The notes under the pieces are model-generated. The model saw only the letters and a program-made list of their open reading frames with translations. It searched no databases and was not told the origin of the DNA. This document shows, piece after piece, positions 24,401 to 37,021 of a stretch of DNA of 64,000 bases. Position 1 is the stretch's first letter; each line of letters starts with the position of its first letter. The DNA comes from Ampelocalamus luodianensis (Eukaryota > Streptophyta > Magnoliopsida > Poales > Poaceae). The translations under genes were made by a program, and so were the position numbers. The stretch lies in NCBI GenBank assembly GCA_036346255.1, contig CM070629.1, positions 501,001-565,000 on the forward strand. The letters are read 5' to 3'.

Positions 24401-27400
24401 TCTTGCTCTTGGCAACGTCATAAGTGCTCTTGGAGATGAGAAAAAGAGGAAAGAAGGTGCTCATGTCCCTTATCGGGACAGCAAACTCACTCGCCTTCTG
24501 CAGGTAAAATTCTTCCCACCCAACTGCACAAATGTGGCTTTTACAGAAATGTTGTTGATTTCATAATTGTGTTCAATAAAAAAGGCAGGCCAACTCATGT
24601 TGCAGCAGCAGATATACTTTGTCTTAGTTTCTTAGTTGTTGTCATATAACTAACTACTTCTGATTTATATCTACTTTTTTCATTACAGGATTCCCTGGGT
24701 GGAAACAGCAAGACTGTAATGATAGGTAATTCATCTTGTTGGAGATCATTTAATCTTATAGTCATAACGTTTAGAGTTATTTCCGATAATATATATGAAT
24801 CTATAAAAGTTCCAGAATTGGCTGTCAAATCACATTTGAAAATGATAGGTGATTCATTTTATCTTCAGTTTCTTTAGTAGACAATATGCATCCCATGATA
24901 TGATTCAATCATTTTTCATTTAATTGAAAAAATGACTTAGAAATACCTTAATTGAGCTTACATTCAACTGACATGTATCTATATTTTCTCCTGCAGCCTG
25001 TATTAGTCCAGCAGATATTAATGCTGAAGAAACACTGAACACTTTGAAATATGCCAACCGGGCACGTAACATTCAGAATAAGCCTATTGTGAGTTCATTA
25101 TCTTTAGTCTCCTCAGAAAAATATCTGACATGTATCTATGTTTTCTGTACTCAATAGGTTTGCTTTTTTCAGGGTGCTTATTTGACATTCTGTTATTTAC
25201 TTTCCTGATTTCCAGGTCAACAGAAATCCTATTGCCGACGAGATGAAAAGGATGCGCCAGCAGATCGAATACTTGCAATCAGAACTCGTTTCAGCTCGCG
25301 GAGGAGTTGGGTCAGATGATGCTCAGGTAAATGTTTTTTGTAATTTATTTGCCATCATTGACAAAATTAGACTGTAGTATGCATTCACTCACACTAAGAA
25401 TCAGAATAACAAGAGTTCAAATTTCAGGGTCTCAGGGAAAGGATCTCATGGCTTGAACAAACAAACGAAGACCTTTGCAGGGAACTATATGACCTTCGCA
25501 ACTGTTCTCTCACTGATCCATGTGAACCTGAACTGCAAGTATGTTGACGAGTCCTTATGCATGCTTTTGGAGGTTTTACATTTGAAAATAAGTATACGAC
25601 TTGCACCTCCACTGCTCCTTTCACAATAAATGTATGTTTCTCACAAAGAAAAAGGAGAAATTGCACTTGAAGTGGTATAGCTGGACCATATATATCATTA
25701 GTTCTGCTCTTTGTTTTAGAAAACTGGAACTGGCTATACCAAAGGTGAAGGGCTCAAAAGAAGCTTGCAAAGTACAGAGCCATTTGATGTCCCTATGACC
25801 GACTCAGGAAGAGGTAAGCACATCCATATTTTTTTCTTGGTATTCAGATAATTTGGTTCCATTTCAAAGCATGACTCAAAACATGAACAAGGTCACTGCT
25901 ATTTCCATATTTTTATTTTTTTCCTGGAATTTATCTTTGCTTTCCTTATTATGCCACTAATTTTCCCTATCTGTGGCAGGCAACCCTAAAGATATTGAAG
26001 ATGAAGTAGCCAAAGAATGGGAACACACAATGCTGCAGGATAGCATGGGCAAAGAGCTGAATAAATTAAACAGACAACTGGAGCAAAAGGAGGTATCAAA
26101 CGTTTGCAATGAAAATTATTTCACCATGTATTAATCCTGTAAATAACAATACACGAGTTAATATTCACTCATGAATGATATATGCATTCACTTCTGAATG
26201 CATATGTGCACTCTCAATCTAAATTTGGTCGAAAGGTCTTTGGGCTTCTCACTGCTACATAATTTGTTTATTTGAGTACTCATGTTCATCTCCGCATGTT
26301 GCACCATAATTCATATTGGATCGTAGCATCTGGTACTTTTAGGATTCATGTCTGAATGGTGAACCAAAACATTTCTCAAGAAAAAAAAAACTCGAAGTGA
26401 ATTTTCAATAATAAACTTACACTAGTATCCTCAGAAAAATTACACTCGTAAGTCATAAATATGATAATTTATAGAGTTTTGTTATAATATTTTTTGTTAT
26501 GCCTCTATTACTTATAAATGATGTGCACGTCCCCAACCCCTTCTCTTTGACCTGCTGTCTTGGACACTAGGATAAGCGATAGAGTTGACATTCTCATCTA
26601 TGTCTAGGTAAAGTTGACTTCAAGATGCATCATCAATTAAGTTGCAAGGGTCATTAATTGTACCATATATTACTCTAGTAACTTGAAAGTGCAAAGCAAT
26701 GTGATATCTACGAACTTTATTCTGACTCGCTTTCTGAGTATACTTGTTCCTGTTATTCTAAGACGACAATACCTAGGAGGAACTATGTATTTTTTTTTAT
26801 TAAGAAGAAATAGGCACCCAAATTTACGTCGAAGAGGATTTGAACCTGCGTGGTGGGAGTGTACATCCACACCTTGCCACCAATTGAGCTAGGCTCGGTT
26901 CCTTGTTCCTGTTATACTGGTCATGCTTGCCAAGAACCTTGCCTTAAATTTTCTGAAACACTTTGCAGTCTGAGATGAAAATGTATGGATATGACACTGT
27001 TGCACTTAAGCAACACTTTGGAAAGAAACTTATGGAGCTCGAAGAAGAGAAAAGAGCTGTACAGGTTTGTCACAACATCTTCGCAATACCATATTCAGTC
27101 CTCAAAAGTTGCATATTGCTAGCCCTTGCCCATGAAAGATGCTAATCTCACAATAAAATTCTGAACAATTTCAGCAAGAAAGGGATAGATTGTTGGCTGA
27201 AGTTGAAAGCCTAAACGCAGACGGTCAGACACATAAGTTGCGGGATGCCCAACTGCAAAAACTAAAAACACTTGAAGCACAGGTGAATAGCGCTTTTTAA
27301 TGTGTTCATATAAATTTCACAGTTCGGTACATGATAGTCATAAAATACCGGAACTGCAGATTCTAGATCTCAAGAAAAAGCAGGAGAACCAAGTTCAACT

Positions 27401-30400
27401 TTTGAAGGAAAAGCAAAAGAGTGATGAAGCTGCTAAGAAATTGCAAGAAGAAATCCAATTTATAAAGGCACAGAAGGTTGCCTTCCCTTTCTCATCTTGT
27501 CTGTAATAACTTTGGTCCTAATACATCATTTTTTTCATCATATGTAAGTGATATTGATAATGTCTCATTCATATTAAGCCAACCTTTTATTATGTCAGGT
27601 TCAACTACAACACAAAATCAAACAAGAAGCAGAACAGTTCCGGCAATGGAAGGCTTCCCGTGAAAAGGAACTACTGCAGGTATGTACAATTCTCTCTGTA
27701 GTTAGTGCAAATAACAGCAAATTTACTGTGTAAAAGAATATAATTCAATCAAAACAAGGACCAGGTAAAAATGATGTGATCATAGGTCCATAGCTACTTA
27801 GAGATCCATGACTGCCTTTGTTTTCAGTGGCACAGAAGCACATAACAAAAAGTATTTGGCAAAATGATTGGATTTTAAATTTGGCATAAGTTATTGTTGG
27901 ATACTTGGATTTGGTATATGTCCAGTATTTATGTAATTATTCTGTCGTAATATTTGTATATATGAAGTTAAATGTTTTTAGATATCATCGTGAAAAGCAT
28001 GGTTCTCACTCTTTTTCTTAAATACAGTTGCGGAAGGAGGGACGGAGAAATGAGTACGAACGCCACAAACTTCAAGCACTTAATCAGAGGCAGAAATTGG
28101 TGAGTTTCTCTTCTAAAATTGTATTATAAGAAGAGAAAATGGTATAATGTGTTTTTTCTTGAAAAGGAAAGTGAAAGGGAAATTTAATTAGATTTTAGAC
28201 TTTGAATAATTGCTTCGTGCCCAAGGGAACCAGTATCCCCATTATCAGGAGTGTTTGTTCTGACATTGGGATATGGGCTTTGTAGATGCTGTCAAATGCT
28301 CAGTTAACATCCCCTGCAGCAAATGATGGCTATCTGTTGTTGCGCATTAATGTAACAACAAATTTGTCATGATTAGTTCGGTTGGTGTGTGCAATATTCG
28401 TTTGGTTAGTGTGCATTAATGCAACAACAAATGATGGCTAGATGTTGCGCATTAATGCAACTCTGCTATGCATCACTTCGGTTGCTGCATGAAACTTCTT
28501 CAATGCATATACTAAGTAGAGTTTTTTTACACGGTACGAGAGGTATCCAAATGGGCCATGCCTGCCGGGCCGGCTCACGGCACGGAACTGTTGGCTCGGC
28601 CCGACCAGGGGTGTCGTGCTTGGGTCGTGACTCCAGCCCGGTGGGCCGGCCCGGCACGCACAGTACCATGCTGTGCATGGCCCGGCCCGACTGGCACGGC
28701 GGTGCGCGGCGAAGGGGAAGGCGGCGACGGCATAGGAGGTGGCGGCGACGGCGTAGGAGGTGGCGGCGGCGGGTTGGGGAGGAAGAAGCAACGCGCCAGC
28801 GCTAGACCGCTGGTTGAGGAGGACCGGAGGAAGAGGCCAGTCGCAATTGCTTCCGTGCTTACCTGGCCCGTTAGGCTTCTCATGCCCGGGCCGGCACGGC
28901 ATGGCCCGTTTAGTTATCTGGGCCGATCGGGCCGGGCCTAAACGGTCTCGTGTCGCCCATTTGGCCACCTCTACACGGTACTTACCGACTAGTGTTGTCT
29001 TCAATCATAATATTGAAGTGACAAAAGTGATTAATTTTGTCATTAATCACAATGTTGTCTTTAATCATAGTGTTGAAACGACGAAGGTGTTGTCTTTAAT
29101 ATATGGTTATTAAGGCGTCGCCTAAACGGTAAGGCGCCGTCAGGGGGCAAAGCGTCGCCCCCGCCTTGCCGTCGCCCGTGCGGCATTGGAGAGCCAGATC
29201 CGAGCGGGAGGCGAGCGCAGAGGCCACTGGCGCGGATCCGAGCGAGAGACCTTAGGCGACGTCGGGAGCCGAGTCAGGCGAGGGGGAGTAGGGAGCAGGG
29301 AGAGGCGGCGCGCGCGTCGGGGAGCAGGAGACTGCGCGGCGTCGAGAGCAGGGAGGCGTCGCTTGCCTTCAGATCGCTAGTGTCCAACCCCGTCGGATGG
29401 GGAGAGAGGGATGCAGAGGTAGAGAGAGAGAGAGACGTGGGAGAGGAGAGGAGGCGGTGGTGTTGGGCAGTTGGGGTGAGCTGGGCCGACATGATGGGCT
29501 AGGCCAGGCCACTTTCTCTTTTATCTTTCTTCTCCTTCCTTTTTTCTTTTTCGTTCCTTGTCACCTCAGGCGTGGTATGGCGTCGCCTCAGGCATCCAAG
29601 GCGCCGCTTAGGTGTCCAGGCGGTGGCTTGGCGCCTCGCCTCGCCTTAGTGCCTTAATAACCATGCTTTAATCACGGTGTTTTACGAGGAGACAAAAGTG
29701 TTAATTTGTCATTGATCACTCTTTTGTCCCTTCAACATTGTGATTCATGTCAAAACCAACAAATGTGATTTAAGGACAAAACTAGTCAATGTCCCTTCAA
29801 CACTGTGATTGATGGCAAACACCAACACCGTGATTAAAGACAAAACTAGTCACTTTTGTCCCTCATTACAAACGGTGTCATTAACCACAGTGTTGATTAT
29901 GGGGGGCAAAAGTGATTACTTTTGTCTTTACATTTGGCATAATATGCCCCTCCGGCACTATGAGTGATGGCAAAACTAATATTGCGATCAATGCTTGACG
30001 TAGCTAATAGCCCCAATTTTTTTTTTTTTAGGAAGTGCAAAAGCTTTGCACAACATTTTATATAGCCGAAAAAAAGGCAAAAAAAAAAAAAAACGATTAC
30101 ACCAAACGATGCTAACTACCGCGTTCATGAGCAAAAATTACCGAACCAAAAGCTAACTACCACATCCATGAGCAAAAATTGTTTTGTGATTTGGTGGTCG
30201 GGGGTCACAGATGTAGTTGACGGAGTGTAGTCATCACTAATCCTAATGTTAAATGGACGACCGGATAGGGGGAACGCCGGCTCTCTTGAGCACCAAATCT
30301 TTATACATTATTTGAACTAAAAGCATTGTTTGGAATAGCTTATGCTGAAAGTACTCAGCTTTACTTTCTGCGGTGCTTGCTTCTTTGACATAGTTGTCTT

Positions 30401-33064
30401 TCAAACAGTTCACAGCTTCACATCCTTTTCATTCATATAATTATGTTTCAAAATTTTCCCCATGTTATCCTGTCTATTGATATAAATTGAATAATAAAAC
30501 GGTGCACTTTTTTTATGTATAGGTTCTCCAGAGGAAGACTGAAGAGGCCGCCATGGCTACCAAAAGGCTGAAAGAGTTACTAGAAGCTCGGAAATCTTCA
30601 GGTCGTGATAATTCAGGTATCTCTCTGCATCTTGACATTATGTATTTGCAGTATAATTAATACTTCCAATCTAACAACACTTCCATTGTTCTGCTTTCCT
30701 CCAAACATAGCTGGCATGAACGGTACTTCTCCTGGCTCTCACGTAAGATCTATTCATACTTAACCAAGAAATTCTGATGTTTATTTTGAAAATATCCCTG
30801 AAAATATTCTTATTAACACAGATGAGTGAAAAATCGCTGCAAAAATGGCTAGATCAAGAGTTAGAAGTAATGGTGCATGTCCATGAAGTCCGAAACGAAT
30901 ATGAAAAGCAAAGTCAATTGTATGTAGTTCAATTTTACCTTCTCAATTGTAAACTGCAGAGTTTCTTTGCCAGTTTTAATGCATAATTTATAATGACTAA
31001 TCCAAAAAAGATGATTTTAAAGGCGTGCTGCACTTGGTGAGGAGCTTGCCATTTTGAAGCAAGAAGATGTCATGTCTGGTGCAGCTAGTCCGCCGAGAGG
31101 GAAGAATGGAAACTCTAGGTAATTGTTATCCCCTTGTTTTCTTTTGTAATTTAGGTATCCTTTTACCGAAATCACATCTTTAATCCATGTATTATCACAA
31201 AATATGTAATTAAGTCATATAAAAGAACATTTCACCCTTACACTATATCCAGATCGGCAATCCAGTTATCATTGAACATATTTAATCCCCATATTGTATC
31301 TGAATCTGCAATCAAGGCTTCTAAATGTTCATGCATGTCTTGGCTGCAATTTTCATCCTCAGGGCAAATACTTTGTCACCAAATGCAAGACAAGCTAGGA
31401 TAGCATCACTTGAGAGCATGGTGACAATCTCTTCAAATACTCTTGTTGCAATGGCTTCTCAGCTGTCAGAAGCTGAAGAAAGAGAACGTGCATTCTGTGG
31501 GCGTGGTCGTTGGAATCAGTTGCGGTCAATGGGAGAGGCAAAGAGTTTGCTGCAGTACATCTTTAATGTTGCCGCAGATGCAAGGTTATTTTTGTTCTTT
31601 TGGCATCTTTGTTGTTTAATAATATGTCATCATCCATACTTCTGGCCTTCTGGGACTTCTCAATTTGTAGAACCTGAAACTAAAAACCCTTCTTTTTTTT
31701 AGGAAATAGTTGAAATTCTAGTACCTGATCTTTTGCTAAGAGCCTGGTACCACTTCTAAAATAGGAATGACAATTTGCACTCTTGGCTTTCTTGTCATCT
31801 ATTATAATGATGCCATCTCTCCCACCAGGACTTTTCTATTGGTAAAACCTGAACTTAAAAAGCCTGATGTATTTTTTCTTGAAAGTGTTACAATATGTGA
31901 ATGAAAGAGAGATACTTAGCTTTTTGTGATACAATGTAAAAAGTTCATCTTTTTTCTTTTCTTTTGAAAGGGTGATTCTTTGAAAGCCAGTTTCATTCAA
32001 TGTATTTTGTCTTGAAACAAAGAGTGATACCTCTCCTTACTGTTGAAATCAGATGCCAAGTGAGGGAGAAGGAAATGGAGATAAAGGAAATGAAGGAGCA
32101 AATGACAGAACTTGTGGGCATTCTTCGACACAGCGAATCACGTAGAAGGGAAATGGAAAAGCAGAATAAACAAAGAGAGCAGACAGCCGCTATGGCCACT
32201 ACACCTCCGGTGCGATTTCTCTCAGATTTCAGCAATGTGATCCCTCGCAATAAAAAGATATGATGAATGATGAACAACATGGCTAAACATCTATGACGTA
32301 TGTTTAACTATCTTTAGATTTTTCCCAAAAATAATCATTCGCTACAATAAAATAGATATGCTACCTGATTTTGACCATGGTCATCATGCAATCATAAATG
32401 TACAGCTTGAGGGAAAATTAGGAAAACCTGCCTTGGGGTATAATAGATGGACAAACTTTTTTGAGAGAGAAATAAATGGACAAACTGATGAAACATTGGG
32501 TCACTTGATTCCTAAGTACATGATATGAAGCAGACGTACAACATTCAAGATATAACCTGAAAATTCTTGATGACAAATTTATACACCTTACAGGTAAGTG
32601 GAAATGGCTCTGCAAAGCACTCTGCAGATGACTCCAATACACCACTGTCCCCGGTTGCAGTTCCTGCACAGAAGCAGCTGAAGTACTCTGCTGGAATTGT
32701 AAATAGCCCCAGCAAAGGGATTGATGCATTCAACAAACAGCAACTTAAGGTTCTATATCTCTTACCTGATCTCTTCTTTCCCTGATCCTCTCTCTGTCTC
32801 TCTCATATTTTTCACGATTGACGGTGTTCAATGCAGATGGTTCCTATTGCACAGTTGCCTGTTGGCAAGAAGGTTTCAATAGCAGGGCAATCAGGAAAGC
32901 TCTGGAGATGGAAAAGGAGCCACCACCAGTGGCTACTGCAGTTCAAGTGGAAGTGGCAGAAGCCCTGGAAATTGTCCGAGATGATTCGACATAGTGACGA
33001 GACAATCACGAGGGCTAGGCCCAGACCTCAGCTTCTTCCTCGTAAACCTCATAAAGTGATGTGA
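21410..33064 (+). CDS. BC12: Kinesin-4 motor protein, FRA1/BC12 type
   Basis: Twenty-five exons join into 1035 residues: 21410-21532, 22757-22903, 23211-23360, 23465-23724, 24101-24288, 24379-24503, 24689-24725, 24997-25088, 25216-25326, 25428-25538, 25720-25813, 25980-26092, 26969-27064, 27175-27282, 27360-27476, 27599-27679, 28028-28099, 30523-30616, 30711-30742, 30822-30919, 31023-31118, 31363-31584, 32053-32209, 32594-32749, 32837-33064. All phases fit GT-AG introns. The N-terminal motor has P-loop GQTGSGKT (89-96), switch I SSRSH (226-230) and switch II DLAGSE (270-275). Long charged coiled-coil stretches follow (about 375-720). The tail ends in a basic, Trp-rich segment (GKLWRWKRSHHQWLLQFKWK) typical of plant FRA1/BC12. 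Family members are plus-end microtubule motors affecting cellulose microfibril order and cell elongation; rice BC12 mutants are brittle and dwarfed. The start is chosen because CCVKVAVHVRPL begins the family's motor. An in-frame ATG also exists at 21416. Exons agree with family conservation throughout, and no lesion was seen. Confidence 0.93.
26757..26901 (-). mobile_element. tRNA-derived SINE in kinesin intron 12
   Basis: Read on the - strand, the 145-bp insert starts GGAACCGAGCCTAGCTCAATTGG. It contains a Pol III A box (TAGCTCAATTGG, 26880-26891) and B box (GGTTCAAATCC, 26836-26846), and ends in a T/A-rich tail of the style of grass Au-like SINEs. A 14-bp target duplication, CTTGTTCCTGTTAT, flanks it at 26743-26756 and 26902-26915. 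The insert lies antisense to the kinesin gene. Confidence 0.88.
28538..28972. mobile_element. Mutator-like non-autonomous element in kinesin intron 17
   Basis: The terminal inverted repeats are GAGAGGTATCCAAATGGGCC at the left and, read inward from the right, AGAGGTGGCCAAATGGGCGA. Direct 9-bp repeats ACACGGTAC flank the element (28529-28537, 28973-28981), which is the target duplication length of Mutator elements. The interior is very GC-rich with GGCCCGGC-type subterminal repeats and a GGCGGCGACGG-type minisatellite at about 28700-28770. Open frames on both strands are compositional and encode no transposase. Confidence 0.85.
28990..30005. repeat. Internally repetitive AT-rich element, interrupted by an insertion
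   Basis: Short motifs such as GTCTTTAATCA(T/C), CACTGTGATTGATGGCAAA, GACAAAACTAGTCA and GACAAAAGTGATTA recur in both orientations across 28990-29100 and 29666-30005. This looks like a degenerate fold-back or tandem-derived transposon. It is split by the TIR element at 29101-29665. No terminus or target duplication of the outer repeat was established. Confidence 0.5.
29101..29665. mobile_element. Nested TIR element with GC-rich core
   Basis: The left end ATGGTTATTAAGGCGTCGCC and the right end GGCGCCTCGCC...GCCTTAATAACCAT are inverted repeats. CTTTAAT occurs on each side (29094-29100 and 29666-29672). Removing the element restores a TTGTCTTTAATCACGGTGTT string matching the surrounding repeat's own motif. 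The core is GC-rich with GGGAGCAGG/GAGAGAG tracts and no recognisable protein. Confidence 0.7.
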
Positions 33065-34860
33065 AACAGGCTTTTATTTTTTGTCTCCACATGAACTGAC
33101 ACGGTTTGCAAACCTACATAGCTAACTACCTTCACAAGGTAACAATGCGTCTAAGGGCTTCATGAGATCTCCTTCGTGCTTCATTTTTACTTAGCCACGG
33201 GATCGACAAGTATATGTTCATAGGGTGACCTGTATTTGGATGTAAATTTCTTGTGCCTATAAAAATGAGATGTGAATGTAGAGATGAAATTAGTGAGTGA
33301 GTGGCCATTCTTCGTGAAAGTACTGAGCACAGTGCTTCATGTTTCAGCCTTCATCGACTGGTGAGATGTCTATAGTTGGTGTTCTTCTACATAAAGAAAT
33401 CTGTTGAAGGAAGACGCCTTGTAAAGTCCTGGTGCTGCTGTGCTCCTCTATGGGTATAGATTTGCATGAAGGATGATGAAAGTTGAATTTTTTGTGCTTG
33501 AGTGGTGCTTTTTTTTTTGTTGATACTAAAAGTGAGGACTCAAATGACATTGGTTTGGTTTGTTAGGAGTTTATTGAGGTAATAGAGCAACTTGTGCCCC
33601 TATGTTTGGCCACTTGTGTACTGTGCATTACTAATGGTTGACTAAATGTGAAAAGTAGAGCAGTTTGTGTCCACATCTCAATACTCGGAACTTCCCTGAG
33701 CAACGGTTGAATTTCTGAAATAACTCTGAAGACAGATCCCAAGATGCTTAAAATTTCAGCAACCAGAACAACAGTATCAGTAATGGCATTGTTCATGACT
33801 CATTCAACATGACAGATAGTTGTTTACAAGCCATATGTGAACAAATCCATGCAGAATCTTTCAGCGTTTACTTTGCAGACACCCTCCATGACTTTTTACT
33901 GTTCAAGAAACTATATGTTTGTACAGCTACTGGTGCTGCTATATGTACAAGGCAAGTGCAAGTGAATTCTTGGGAACACTCAAATGTCAGATGTAGAATG
34001 TGAAAAATAGAGGTTCATAGGTTAATGTATGAAAGACATCTGCTTATGCTAAGTCCTGCATCTAATTTTTGGGTTGTAGAGTAAGGAGCAAGGATAGTTC
34101 AGTTATTATTATCCAGGAGCAATTGACTTGCTTTATCCTATATAGACAAGTTACAGCCCAATTATTTATCAGCTGTAATCCAACAAGTAGTACAGTACTA
34201 CAGTTGGATCTTCTCAAGAGTCATCCTGGTTTTGCTTAGCTTCATGGACTTGAGCTGTGTTGATGATGCAATTTGCAATCCTAATAAATAGTCCAACTTA
34301 TTTCATTGTTTGCATCAGTGCATGTTGTGGTTCTCATGATTCATGAAAGTACACAATTACACTGTTCTTAGATGATCCAAAATGCACATTTTCACACTCG
34401 TTCTTCAGAATGGATCTGGCATGTCATGTCTGCAAGACTGCAACTGCAAGCAAGCACCATCTTAAGCGAAAGGATGGCCCACAGATACTCTCTGCCAATG
34501 AGACCAAATCAAGCTTAATACACCATAAGTCAGAACTGGCACATCCTTTCCACTTGCTTTGTCCTCATAGCAGTCTTGCTCTTCCTGTTGCATGACAGGC
34601 ACAGCCTACTCAGCTGGCCAGCCTCTCAGATGCAAAAGTGAGGGTTTGGGCAGTTGGGCCTAGCTAGGAGAAAAGTGAGATTTGAGCATACAAGTGAGAT
34701 AGGCTCATGTAATGACGTGATTAGATGAGTAAATGAATTTTACTAAGATTTTTTTAGCATGGATTGAGGTGGCTTAAGCATTATTCATCCGTAATAAGGG
34801 CTAAATATTATAGAGGAACAAAAATATTAATAACTTGGATAACATTTTTTTCACCTCACG
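33065..34860. other. Kinesin 3' UTR and downstream intergenic DNA
   Basis: The first few hundred bases are presumably the kinesin 3' UTR. No poly(A) site can be assigned securely. Beyond about 33600 I see only short frames without domains. Confidence 0.45.
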
Positions 34861-34861
34861 C

Positions 34862-34930
34862 ATCTTTACTTGAATCACTCACACAATCATGGAACATGTG
34901 CTTGATTGTGTGAGTGATTCAAGTAAAGAT
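34862..34930. repeat. Perfect 28-bp inverted repeat (hairpin)
   Basis: The arms 34862-34889 and 34903-34930 are perfect reverse complements. The left arm begins ATCTTTACTTGAATCACTCA. A 13-base loop separates them. It lies about 100 bp upstream of the tRNA-Glu gene, outside any recognised transposon. Confidence 0.92.
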
Positions 34931-35033
34931 ACTATGGAACTTGTAATTTCTCTCAACATCTGATCTACGCGCCTTCAAAAAAAGAAATTCTTCTCATCAA
35001 CTAAACAGGAAACATAATAGACCTAGAACATAA

Positions 35034-35105
35034 TCCGTTGTAGTCTAGCTGGTTAGGATACTCGGCTCTCACCCGAGAGACCCGGGTTCGAGTCCCGGCA
35101 ACGGA
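35034..35105 (+). tRNA. trnE-CUC: tRNA-Glu (anticodon CTC)
   Basis: The 72-nt cloverleaf has acceptor stem TCCGTTG pairing with CAACGGA and a D arm containing TAGTCTAGCTGG, which is the A box. The anticodon stem-loop is CTCGG-CTCTCAC-CCGAG with CTC at 35068-35070, and the T arm is GGGTTCGAGTCCC, which is the B box. No intron is present. The CCA end is not encoded, as usual for nuclear tRNA genes. A run of nine T residues starts two bases after the gene. Confidence 0.97.
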
Positions 35106-35107
35106 AT

Positions 35108-35116
35108 TTTTTTTTT
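35108..35116 (+). terminator. Pol III termination T-run of tRNA-Glu
   Basis: An oligo-T run immediately follows the tRNA gene; four or more T residues terminate RNA polymerase III. Confidence 0.85.
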
Positions 35117-36540
35117 GTTTTTGTTTCATCAGCACCTAAAAGCGAACGTTATGTTTGTGGGAAACACCTGCAGTCAAGTTAGCTGCATTTTGAGAAACCG
35201 ACTTCGGTCGGTTGGCGTGGTCCGTGGGAGGCGTCGGCGCTGGTGCACTTTTGGAGTTTTAAGGAAATAGTATACACACATATGGGTACGTTCAGTGGTT
35301 AAAACGTGTATTTTTGTACGGTTTAGCCTTCGCTCTAGGTTAAATGTGTGTTTAGAACGCACCAACATATGTGTGGTGTATGTGGGTTCCGTGTGTACTT
35401 AAAAAAAAATTAGCTGCATTTTTTGCCATACAATCAAACATGACGCCCCAAAAAAAAAAACTTCGTCGACCACAGATCAACCAAATCCCACATTTCCTGC
35501 AGCCAGAAAGCTTAAGATTTTAGCAAATCATGATTATACAAACATTCAGGACAAATCCATGTCACATGTCAGCACTTATTTAAATGGCAGCAGCACCCAT
35601 GCTCTGCTTACATTGGTCACGCAAATAGCACTTCCCATAGCTAGTGTACTACTACACTACTACTGCTATTTACAAAGCTTGTGCAAAGTCAGTTGTTCAG
35701 ACTGCCTCACCACCCAGTGCTACCACTTCTGGTGTGGCCTTTTGATAATCAGCCTCTCTGTCAGAGCAAGAGAACGATGGTTAACATTTAGAACAAGGAA
35801 ACAAGTTTCACAGGTTAGTATCAATCCTAGTATATGTATTAACAACACTAGTGACATCTGCCCCCTCGCAATAAACAGAATAAGAAAACTACGGACATCT
35901 ACTACACTTAACCTTTGTATACGACTAAGGTACACCAAGGTAGTTCAAGGGGGTGGCAGTATAGCACCAAAATAAAATTGAATAGCGCAGCAAATTGTGC
36001 AGATCTACTAGTATTATCACCAGGATAAATTATGTTTTGAGCCAATCTCATTGTGCCTACCAACTCCATCTCCAAAAGTATGGAACAGATATGGTAACAA
36101 GGGACCTTCTTGCATACACTCTTCCGCCCCGTTCATCACCCAATCACATGCAGTAGACAAGTTTGTAGGTTGAGAAATCTCTCTCAAGTCTCAACTGTAG
36201 ACTAATTTTATCGTAATATTTTTTTCAGAATACAATTTCAAAATTACTCCTATTTGCCCATTTCTCCTAGTCTCATGCATAGCCCTCTAATCACTCCATC
36301 CATCAATCCATGACATTCCTGCCTCGTATAAAGAAGCACTCTGGTTCTTGGTAACAACCTTGTCAATAAAAGTAAAATAGAAATAGGAAGCTCTTTTAAT
36401 CCCAGAACGATTACTGATTACTAAGATTTTGTCTTTTTTGCTAGAAAAAAAATCCAATAGTGATTTACTAACTATACTATAAAGCAGAAGAATAACTGCT
36501 GATCGTTGTGAATTGCTCCTTGATTTAAACTGAGAATACA
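35117..36540. other. Intergenic DNA
   Basis: No gene was recognised. The frame at 35559-35975 has no domain features. Confidence 0.45.
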
Positions 36541-37021
36541 TTTTTGTGGTGTTCTTTCAAACTATACAATTGGAACTCCTATTAAAAAGCTTTTCTTTGA
36601 TTGTACTTTCTTGCATCAATGCTGGGAGCCTGGGACTACCTTTGCCCTCTCAGATTGCGAAATCTGTCACTGCTGGATGCTTTGCTTGATCTCAAGGAAA
36701 AGATTCACAAGCCTTTTTTTCATGGAGAGTATTATTTTGGGTGCCTGGAGCATTTGGATCACAAGAAATAAGAAAATATTTCGATCTGTTGCACCCTCAT
36801 TTGAAGCATGAAAAAGGGACTTCAAGCATGAATTTGCCTTGGTTATCCATAGGGCAAAAAGAAAGTATTTCCCAGAAATTGAAGAATGGCTAACTGACTT
36901 AACTTAGTTTCAGTTGTAGCTTAGTTTCCTTCTTCTTTTATAGTTTTTCCCTTGTAATTTTTTACCAGTTTTTTAATATATTTCTACAGTAGGATCCTTT
37001 CATACTGTTTTCCTAAAAAAT
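36541..37021 (+). mobile_element. 3' fragment of an L1-type LINE
   Basis: The + strand reading contains the C-terminal zinc-knuckle-like segment of plant LINE ORF2: an SIILGAWSIWITRNKKIF motif at about 36726-36780, then SFEA, an in-frame TGA, and WLTDLT before the normal-looking stop at about 36905. The TGA (about 36808) replaces what is normally a Trp codon, so the fragment is dead. The tail CTTGTAATTTTTTACC, TAGGATCC, then a short A-run is typical. The 5' part of the element is missing, as usual for LINE copies. Confidence 0.72.

Noticed and set aside
28419..29004. A 188-codon - strand frame and overlapping + strand frames
   Set aside because: They are fully explained by the GC-rich interior of a Mutator-like element. 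The residues are repeats of Gly/Arg or Pro/Ala with no family match.
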